Below, piece after piece: positions 54,901 to 64,000 of a DNA stretch of 64,000 nt. The stretch lies in NCBI GenBank assembly GCA_947179485.1, contig OX359249.1, positions 3,906,001 to 3,970,000 on the forward strand. Direction: 5' to 3'. Source of the stretch: Allacma fusca. Taxonomy: Eukaryota > Arthropoda > Collembola > Symphypleona > Sminthuridae. The translations under genes were made by a program, and so were the position numbers. Numbering within the stretch: position 1 is the stretch's first letter; each line of letters opens with the position of its first letter. Below the pieces are notes generated by a model. That model searched no databases and had not been told where the DNA came from. It saw only the letters and a program-made list of their open reading frames with translations.

Positions 54901-57517
54901 TCCTAACAGGAATATGAAAAGTGAATAAGTGCTATGTACTACTGTATTTTCACCTGGTAAAATTATTCTTCATTCTAGCCAGAGTTTGCATAATTAACTC
55001 ATTGCCGCCAGGTCTTCTTAAAAAGCAATGATATTTTTGTTTATTTTAATAAAGTCATTGTCAAATAATGAAAAATGTACGTAAAAAGTCACACAATGTT
55101 GTACTGAAACAAACATTGTCATGATCAAATAACGTACAAAGAAAAAGAAACAATGGTTAATTGCACTGCTCTGTTGAAAAGCAACTCACTTTTTTCATGG
55201 AAAGCTCGATTACATAAAAGAATTAATTTTACAGCAATTGTGACGAGATTGCTAGTTTCTTGTTTTAATATTGCTGAATAAAGTGACATACTTTAATATA
55301 TATTGAAAATACAACATTATAAAACTGGATTACCAAAAATTTAGCTTCGCTTTTTACGTGAACAGAATGCTATGCTATTTACACAAATTATTTTTGGAAC
55401 ACACAAGCTAGCTGGAAACAAATTAAGAAATTTGACGGATAATCAAGAACAGAAAAAAATGTCAAATAATCTGCAGATTACGGTCGTATTTTCAACGCTA
55501 TTTAGGTTTGGTTTTCTGTGAACAGCACAAAGCAAGTCTTTTCATCTTATCATATATTCTTACATTAAGGATTAAAAATTCAACATTGCAAACAAAGACC
55601 TGGTTGTACTATCAACGAAAGTAGCCTCTGAACTATATAAACCTTATTCTTACATGATAATCGATATTCTACTGAAAATTTACAAGCATTCACTGACTAT
55701 ATTTTTTTACCCTTAGCTTTTGTCATATATTTAGATTCTATTTCTATATCATGCATTGACAGTTTCTATCATCACATAAACATTCGTTTTTATACTACAC
55801 ATACTTCATATATGTATAAGGTTTTTGGTATTTCATAGCAACAATTCTTTAATTAGACTTGGATTAGCTTTACATTGTCACACGGGATTCTGACTGCAGC
55901 GCTATTACATATATGAGGTAATGTACATTATTATTATTACTTGCTCGATATAACTTGTTTGTTTCAGTTTGTATATCTTCACTGGAAGATTGAACCTACT
56001 ATTTTACGTTACAGTCCGAAAAAGTCAAGAAATTGATTCAGTGGTCTCTCAGTAAAGTGGTCTCATTAATGTTAGATGTCAATAAAAACATGAAAAAGTT
56101 CTACATTATTTTCGTATCTACAAAATGCATAACAAACTATAAAGTTATTACTAAGTTATAAAGTTTCACTGTCCAATTCATTAGTAGTTGCATGTAGCAA
56201 CACAGCAATTTTGAAAGGAGGAATGTTTAATTATTATTAGTCTTACCATTGCATTGGTTTCTTTATTGCCAGGCAGTACATATTTCTATACATCACTCTT
56301 ACATAACATGTAGTGGAGGTAATGTTAATTCGCCGTATGCTGCTAGCAATGTCAAGAGTCAGTACATTTACTCTACAAGAATTCTTTTCAGTCCGGTCAC
56401 GTCCTCCTATGTATGTACATATAAGTAGACAGCATTGGATTTTTACACATTGAAGAACTGAACTGAAAAATGGTCTATATCATAACAGAAAAATTACTTC
56501 TATACTTGATTGTGCTATAACTTGTACCTTTTCCATGGAGATGACGCATTATATTGATAACCGAAGTAATTCCCTCGCATACCATAAGGAAAATAATATT
56601 ATACCTATTTCAAATCCTAAAGAATACAGGAGAATAAACCATAATAATTGGACTTTCGACAGGGTTTTCAGCAGCATAGGATTGGTTTCATATAACTATT
56701 TTAAGCCCTTTGGGTTACGTCCAAAATTGGGTTACCACAAGAAAAACTGCACTGTTTATTGAGATTAAAAATGTAGTTATATAGTCAGGAATGAGAACAA
56801 ACATTTCCTAATTATTTTTACGAGAAACACTCGACAAGCATTTTTACATGAAGTAACTGCTTATTAGAATTAATAGTAATTTTATTACTTTAAATGGAAA
56901 CTATACATGTCTAGGTCTATACAATTTACAAACTCTTGCATTCTAAAGATGCTACAGTTGATATATAAATACGTATAACTTTAAACGGATTTACGTCATA
57001 TATTCTCAGTTACACAGCTAGTCTCAAATTCAGGATTTTTTCAACTGCAAACTGCAACTAGTTCCGTTCAGATCGCTCATTCAAAAGCAATAATTAGCTA
57101 GTACTTTAATTTTAAGAGTATTACCAAAATTTGGCCAAAACTTAAGCATACAAGTATGTCCTCGTATATGACGTTCTACTAAATGTATTTTTGTGTAAGA
57201 TTTTTGTAAAAAATGTAGATGACTCTATAGCTACATACAATTGAATGCCTATTCGTACAAATTGGACTCAACCAGGAATACATTGGCGCACAGCTATTGT
57301 GCTAAATATGACATTAGAATCTCATTTCGTCGAATCCGTATGTACATTAATTTACTTACTTTTTACACATTTGACATCCTTCCTAAGTAGCTACAGAGAA
57401 AGAATACAGCAAGTGGATTGAATATTAAAATTTTCAATTGGAAACATCACAAAAGAATAACATTAATTATTATATATAGCAAAAATGTATGAATGCAAAT
57501 GTTGTTTTCTTGACTTG
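51931..57517. other. Long non-coding stretch between the zinc-finger gene and Shank
   Basis: No gene is supported. The left part (about 51931-53100) should hold the promoter and 5' UTR of the zinc-finger gene. The right part, about 54000-57517, is very AT-rich and is plausibly the long 3' UTR of the minus-strand Shank gene. A short plus-strand frame at about 53622-53700 (KEDAYLLLKRLGYPHDLRK) with a donor-like GTAATG looks exon-like but cannot be joined to anything. Confidence 0.45.
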
Positions 57518-60500
57518 TTAGGTCTTTGTCACTGGCATATACCGTTTAAGTGATTTCTCTATATTCATTCGATGGCCAAGTTTCTTTATTCCCAGTTCTA
57601 ACAGTGTGGCATTGTCCATTCTAGCTAATTTCTTTCCGTCGATTGAACGTTGCTGGAATATAACTTTGTATTCAGGCATGAATAAACTATCCAACCAGTC
57701 ACATGCATCTCCAATACTCCAGTCCGGCAGCACTTTATTCCGGAATTCGCGCCGAATTTTTGTTGACTGCTGCTGCTGCAAAAGCTGCTGATGAGCATGA
57801 GGGACCTCATAATGATCTTGAACAGTTGGCTTCTTGGGAATCGTGCCTACGATCCTCGGACCACTGTCTACTAAATCTGCAGAAAGTGGCAAGTTTTTAG
57901 CGATGGTTGGTAAAAGTGTCAAATAATAAAAATTATTTAAAACCGTAATACGATCTCACCAGGAGTATAGCGATGTACTGGATGCAGCTTCTCAGGAATG
58001 TACTTTCCTCCAGGATTGGAAGGAGTACTATTTGAGTTCATGGAGGTAGTTGAAGGAGAAGCAGACGTCTGCTGGTAGTAATAACATTTGGGATGATGTT
58101 GACCTTGAAATACAGCGGAACTCTGCGATGTATTGGACTGCTGGGAAAGTTTAGGATTCGCCAATGTACCGTAATGACCATAAGCTGTGGTATTGAGAAC
58201 ACCCTGAGCTGCGCCAGAAGAATAAATAGGATGACGCCCTAAGGTTTGGTAAGTTGGCATACTGTTGTTAATAAATTGCTGATGATGTTGTTGTTGCTGG
58301 TGTTGTTGTTGTTGTTGTTGCTGCTGTTGTTGTTGGTGTTGCTGCTGCTGGTGTTGTTGTAATTGTTGTTGCTGCTGTTGAGGAGTCTGTTGCGACTGAG
58401 GGTGTTGGACCAGCTGATGATTTTGTTGGTGCGCTTGCTGAAGTTGATGCTGCTGCTGAAATTGTTGCATCTGCTGCTGTTTCATGATTTGATGGTGATA
58501 CTGCTGATTGTACTGCTGGCGCGTCATGGTGGGATAGCCACTGTACATTGACGAACTGCTAGAGTGTGCATGACTGATAGAACGATACATAGGTGATTGC
58601 CGATTGAAAGGTTGCTGCGCTTGACTCATTGAAGATTGCGCTTGACCATCGGGATTAGCGTGGCTTTGATTAAACCTTGTAGCAGACTCATGTGTGTCTC
58701 GAGCATCCGAAAACTCGGGTGGCGGGGCTAAAATTGGAGTTTGATTTCTCAGTCCAAATTCCGGTGGAGGGGGGACAACACTAGGAATGTTAGGAAAATC
58801 TTGCTGCAATAGAATAGAGTTCGCCAGATTAGTAATATACCTAAAACACACTCCTGCAAAGCTCTCACTATTATGGAGAACAATGTCCCAAAATTAGCTT
58901 ACCTTCAAAGCTGCTACATGCATCTGGATTAACTTAAGACTTTCTTCAATGCTTTTCTCGGCTTGCCGGGACTGTCCCTGTGTTTGACTGTGAAGGGCTT
59001 GCATTTGTCGGGCGATGTATTGATGTTGATCTGCGTTCATTGGTCTAGAGCGCTGAGGTTGAAGTGTATGGTACATTTGTGTAGTACCACTACCGACTGA
59101 TTTCTTTTGAACTGGCGTATCTCTCGGGCTTTTACTTTCATCCGTTTCACTCTCGATTTCTAATGGAGGTGGAAGTTTCACTAGAGATACAGCATTTTTG
59201 GTTAAAACTCCCCCTGCTGTGTTACGTGCTGCCTGCTGGGATCTGCTTATGGTACCATAGGTCAGAATGCTGTTGTTATTAGAACTGTTATCAAGCGCTG
59301 ACATAGTGTGTTGGGATATTTGCTGTCTCGAAATTTTATCATGAGATGTTTGTAAAGACCCAGTAATTAATTTTGAATTAGGCATTTGTCCGGTTGCTAT
59401 GCCTGTCACCACTTTATCACTGTTACTACGTTTTAGGCTTCCATCAGGGCCGATGTAGTGACCTGCTTTGGCATTATGGAGAGGAACAGCTTGTTTTGTG
59501 TTATCCTCTCCTCCCCCATTTTCGTCTTTAAGAATCCATGTTTTGTCACTTGAATCCTCGGAACTATCCGAATCAGGATTAACAGGGAGACACGTAACAT
59601 AATTGCTACTTGCATTATTATGATTCTCTTGACCCCCATCAGAACTAACTCCACTTGAAGAATTTCCATCTGCATCATCTTGTCCCAAATCATTAGGGAA
59701 TGATTTGGAACTTTTCAAGTTCGTCTTTATCTTTTGAATTTCATCCACACTCATACTATGAGAGATTTGTCCACCACTTTGTGAAGAAGTGGGAGGCTCT
59801 GACTGGAAAGTTACGGTTTTTTCCACTTTCCTCTGTAGTCTTGGCGACTGCTTGACTTCGATACGAATCTTAGTTGGCTCTCCGGTACTAGGACTACATT
59901 TAAGCACGGGTTTGAGTTTTTCCTTTGCTTCCATTAAGGACTTTTGAGGATCAAACTTGTTTGGATCCTCGGGTACTTTTTTCGGCGTTGGTTCAGCTTC
60001 GATGGTACTTTGCGAACCGGTGGAAGAACCTGAATCACTGCTATTAACACTGACATTGGTGGGAGTTTGCGCATCTGAATCATCTTGTCGACTTCCATTT
60101 ACTAAATCAGGCATAACATCCTTGGTTTGAACTTTAGTATTATCAGGTTGAGCATAGTCTCCTTTATTTTTTGTTGCTGCTGGGTCCTTTTTACCTGGAG
60201 GAAGACTCTGAGATCTAATTTTCTTGAGCGTTCCAGAATTACTATCATTGCCTTGTTCCCTATACCCAATAGACTTTAAATCATCTGGCGATGCATACAA
60301 TTTAGCACTGTCTGTAGGTTTAAAGCTCGACATGACTGCTCCTCCATCTCGCCTATTCAAACTCGTAGAGGCAATATCTAAACTGGCGTATTCCTTGGAT
60401 TTGGATACATCTACTTTGATTACCTGGCCCGGTGGAACTAAATTAATAATTGTTTGTTGTTCGGCAGGTCCTAATGTACATCCCGTGCTTGCCCGTCTGG

Positions 60501-62797
60501 GCAACGTCTTGGATTGAACTGGTCTTAACGGCTTTATAGTACGATATTCCGATTCACTTAAGACTGCCATTTTGGATTTTGGCGTTTCTTTCCCTGAAGA
60601 CGCAGTTGATGAATTACTAGCCGTTGAGCCATCGCTTTCCTCACCGCCATCCTCTAAGTTCTTCGGCTTCTTTTCTTGTCGGGCAGGAATTTTTTCAATG
60701 CTCTTCCATGAACTCTCATAATTTCTTTCGAGTAAACCTTGCGCAGCGGAAGAAATGCAAGCCCAAGAATGTCGAGAATTAGCTTTTAGTTTGTTCAAAT
60801 TATCTTGGCTTAATGACTTTGACTTGGAGTCTTCACTGTCTTTACCAGTGCTACTTTTCTCTTTCTTCTGGTTTAAAAATCCTTTTAAATCAGGTGTGCT
60901 GTGGAACTCCTTATGTAGTTTCACTAATTCTTTGCCCTTGAGTCCCGACTAAAACAAAAATAATTCCCACATTTCTTTTACACAGCCACATTGAGTGCAA
61001 TACCCTTATGTTACAAGCAGACCATTGAGAGCTATAACGAGATAACAAGAACTTTCTTTTACCCTTGATCGTTTCATTTCTGAAACACTGGTATAAATCT
61101 TATGGCCCGCAGCAGGAACCGGAGAGGGAGGACATGTCCATGCCGATTTTTCATCACAAGCACCACCGTTGAGGGCTTTCTCTGCAAAAATTTCGTGAAT
61201 TTCCGAAGCAGTAATTCGACTTGACGTGGGACGTGCACGAATTGAAGCTGTTTTGGGCTGAGTTCCAGAATTTAACGTTCCGTTATTATTTGAATTCGGT
61301 GGCAACGGTGGTTTACCAGCTATTGAATCAACTGAATTCGATTTAGTGCCAACTCCCCCTTCTGCATTACTGTGATTGGCCCCACCTTCGAGAAGAAAAC
61401 ACAGGGATACAACATACAATTTAAAAGGTTTGACCAAACTTATACAGTCACGGGACGCTACCGTATTTGTCTTACTTAGGTCTGCTAAAGCAGCAACCAT
61501 CGATTTGGCTCTTGTCCGGCCGACACTCAAACTAGTAGTTGGATCCCGACGAGGCGGTGAAGGGACGCTCGCACCGCTTGAGCCTGAAAATAAGTAGAGA
61601 TTATAACAACAAAATCCTTACATTTAAATCTTTTGTATATCTCGCAAAACAAATGCATACAAACCTGAGAATTTCCTGGGTAGGGTGGCAAAGTGGTATT
61701 GGGCTTTTGGGGTGCCGCTGGAACCTTGGTCACAAGTAAGTGATGACGGTGAGCCGGGTTTCGAGTTCTCTTCAATAATTGCAGAGGCTAATGACAAGCC
61801 AACAACAGTCAATGAAACCAATTCACCAGACTTTCGAATGAGGTCGACCACGGTCTCATGGGATGACTGGGAAACATCTAACCCATTGATCTGCATACAC
61901 CAATACAACATGTTTTATTTCTCTAGTTCATCCCAGGTTGAGTAATTACACAGCAAAGATGATACTCTTACGAATGTAATTTGATCGAGGATAAACTTAC
62001 GGCAAGAATAAAGTCGCCTTTTCTGAGACCAGCTCGGTCAGCTACTCCATTCGAGTCAACATCATCCAAATACTGCAGAGAAGGGAATCTGTCTGAGGGA
62101 GGTAGTTCCATTAATGGAGAGTCTGATTTGGCACCACGAAGAACAAATCCGAACCCTTTTTGGCCTCGATGCAAAATCACAGTGTGCGGTTCGCCCCAAC
62201 TGATGTAATATTAGTTAGAAATATCGCAGGAATAATAGAAAAGAAAATAATTAAGTAATATAAATTGCACTGCCCAATAACCAAGATCGATAAAAAAAGA
62301 CTTACATTTTTTTCAATCTGGGAATATTAATGAATTGCTTCGAATTAGCTTCCCTCCTACCCGGAGTCCTTGAAGGAGGGACAAGGTGGTTGCGATTTTC
62401 ATACATTTTCATTCGAATCTCTTGAACACATGATGCTGGAAACAAGCCCATTTGACCCCGCAATGATCCTTCTAGCAAACCCGTATCCGTTGATCCCGTA
62501 ACTAAGTGAAGTGTTCAATGTTCCAATTAGATATAATTATTACTTCCCTGATTTCAGAAATTCAAGCAAAGGTAACTTCTGGAAAAAAAATATTACCTTC
62601 AATTATATCCCCTTCAGTGAGCTTCAGATGCTTTGGAGACTGCGGTGTAAAATTTTCTACGCAAACAACCATCATACCGGGAAGAATTAGAGCGGGGTCG
62701 GTTGGAGTGGCATCGTAGCTGGATCCACTTCCACCACTATTACACGTTCCCACGCCGGAACTATCACTTGTGATGTCACTGTGGTCCAAGCTCTTGT
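57518..62797 (-). CDS. Shank: Shank/ProSAP postsynaptic scaffold, C-terminal nine exons (5' end beyond the window)
   Basis: Shank is the scaffold of excitatory synapses and cell junctions, linking receptors and GKAP to Homer and actin. Exons in the window are 62597-62797, 62306-62501, 62001-62199, 61665-61890, 61476-61583, 61063-61385, 58903-60948, 57960-58803 and 57518-57876, all in phase, about 1500 codons. The SH3 domain runs MVVCVENFTPQ..LTEGDIIEV..GLFPASCVQEI. The PDZ domain includes HTVILHRGQKGFGFVLRGAK, GLRKGDFILA and INGLDVSQSSHETVVDLIRK, and is split by introns. A long Ser/Thr/Pro linker includes LPPPLEIESETDES, two PPPEF Homer-type ligands and a Gln-rich tract. The C-terminal SAM domain (DWSIGDACDWLDSLFMPEYK..LGIKKLGHRMNIEKSLKRY) ends 5 residues before the stop. 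The ankyrin-repeat exons should lie right of the window. The 58903-60948 exon is unusually long. Confidence 0.95.
58274..58520 (-). repeat. Gln/His-rich (CAG/CAA/CAT) tract in Shank
   Basis: The coding strand here reads mostly CAG and CAA codons mixed with CAT/CAC, giving repeated Q runs up to 11 long broken by H, L and P. It lies between the Homer-binding motifs and the SAM domain. The mixture of codons suggests it is an old, stable tract rather than a pure microsatellite. Confidence 0.9.
58711..58773 (-). other. Two Homer EVH1-binding motifs in Shank
   Basis: The coding strand gives VVPPPPEFG and, 15 residues later, LAPPPEFSD. Both match the PPxxF ligand of Homer EVH1 domains; vertebrate Shank has the related PPPEEF. 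The evidence is the motif plus its expected position between PDZ and SAM. Confidence 0.75.
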
Positions 62798-64000
62798 CTA
62801 CAGCAAAATCCCGTCATATTTAGTATATATGAGCTGATTCCATTGCAATAATTCCATAAATAATGTTAGTAATAGTAATTCGAAGTTTCAGTCGTTTTAG
62901 TAGCCATCATTTCATTGGCACCGAATTTCACAAGTCACACCATGCCGGTAGCAAAAGTAATTATGGTAAACGCTAAAAATTGTTCTTTGGAACAAAGTAT
63001 CAGCAATTCCGCCCCAGCGCTAACAACGCATCGATATTAGCAGCGTAATATCAGGTTAATTAGAATTTCCCAAGCATCCACAAATATCACCGAGTGATTC
63101 AAAGCTAATCCACAATAAAGGCTTAACCAGTAACCATGTTGATGTCATATTCATGAGCAAATACGAATCATTTTCTCATTCAAAACGGTACATTAGTAAG
63201 CATTCGTAGAAGAAACTTACAAACGTAAGTTGAACTTTAATAACTCGGAAGCAAATTAACGCGACAGCTATTTTACACTAACAGTCGCGGGGAGCTATGT
63301 TTATCCAACGGTTAATCATTTCAATAGTCCTACCAAATGGCTTTTATTTAGTTATTAAATCCGAAACGACTCTATAAATTACCTGACTGACTGACAAGCC
63401 CTTATTTAAGTTTCTGAAAAAACAACCCAATAATTATTCCTAAATGAACATTTTAAGGCTCTCTAAGTCTAAATTCTAAACTGATTTAAGTGCCAAACAA
63501 AAACTGCACAGACTTTCAACCATTTCAACCTTTACTTTTACTTGAAAAATGAAGGCACGGCTAAAATTTAATATCCTATACGGAGTAGCACTACGAAACT
63601 CATAACGGCTAAATTATTACGGCTAATGGAAGCAATCAAAGAATCTACCGGATACTCGCGCACTTTCAATGTATTAAAAAAGCTAGCAACACGGACTACG
63701 AGAGTTAGAAAGCCGCTTAACTCCCTTCTCAACGTGTCGCAATAATTGGGTAGTTAGAGCAATAATAAAAATTCCAGTGCAGCCAATTACATAATGATCC
63801 TTTAAAATAAACTAGAGACAGCACAAACAAGTGAAAGAACAGATGTATATGAGAAAGCTATCTAATTAAATCCTAGAGTAGCATTTCATTCCCAGTAGAA
63901 GTTATTATAGTTACTACAATACCAAACATAAGCTAAAGAATTTCATGCTTCATTTTGTAGAAATAAGCATGCGTCATAGGCATACTGGAATTCGGGTTAA
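62798..64000 (-). other. Probable long intron of Shank
   Basis: The first Shank exon in the window starts at 62797 after a clear acceptor (GCTGTAG|ACAAG) that needs an upstream exon. No exon is seen between here and the right edge, so the region is best read as intron. No transposon ends or RNA genes were recognised. Confidence 0.6.

Noticed and set aside
57606-58900. Plus-strand Leu/Ala-rich open frames opposite Shank
   Set aside because: Antisense shadows of the Gln-rich and SAM exons.

Overview
This is eukaryotic DNA from an AT-rich, intron-containing invertebrate genome, most likely an arthropod. The introns are mostly short (about 50-200 bp) with GT..AG borders. Shank, RPAP1, a nutrient-type SLC6 transporter, an MBD/PHD/F-box protein and hAT/pogo transposons are all present. 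No species can be named from the sequence alone. No viral, plasmid or CRISPR features were seen. One 200-bp run of N (38149-38348) is an assembly gap.

Layout, left to right. At 35-198 (-) there is one exon of a gene that runs off the window or was not resolved. 3265-6088 (-) is SLC66A2 (PQ-loop transporter), with a hAT-like MITE in its third intron. 9338-12751 (+) is a secreted or membrane-anchored carbonic-anhydrase-like protein that has lost two of three zinc ligands. 13419-14271 is a second non-autonomous hAT element. 15096-16645 (+) is a p24/TMED cargo receptor, followed in its terminal-intron and downstream regions by a pogo-like MITE and a divergent half copy. 19934-20209 (+) is mitochondrial ribosomal protein bS21m. 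21366-25201 (-) is a 982-residue MBD/AT-hook/PHD/F-box chromatin protein. 27881-29023 (+) is an unrecognised secreted protein with ten cysteines. 29135-30889 is a decayed hAT transposon with transposase remnants. 33260-36517 (-) is an SLC6 amino-acid transporter, with a perfect 220-bp tandem duplication in its 3' flank. 37120-38381 is a pair of perfect 33-bp inverted repeats around the gap. 41052-45780 (+) is RPAP1. 47013-50399 (-) is a CMTR1-like cap methyltransferase homologue with eroded catalytic motifs. 51017-51930 (-) is a small C2H2 zinc-finger protein. 57518-62797 (-) is the C-terminal part of Shank (SH3, PDZ, Homer-binding motifs, polyQ, SAM). Its N-terminal exons lie to the right of the window.

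The genes do not form an operon or pathway. They are unlinked housekeeping and neuronal genes, as expected for an animal chromosome. The recurring themes are (a) two apparent pseudoenzymes, the carbonic-anhydrase-related protein and the CMTR1-like protein, and (b) three unrelated hAT families, each recognised by its own inverted ends and an intact 8-bp target duplication. Exon boundaries were worked out by hand from open frames, GT/AG sites, phase compatibility and remembered family sequences. They are predictions, not transcript evidence. No convincing new molecular system was found; the pseudoenzymes are the best leads.
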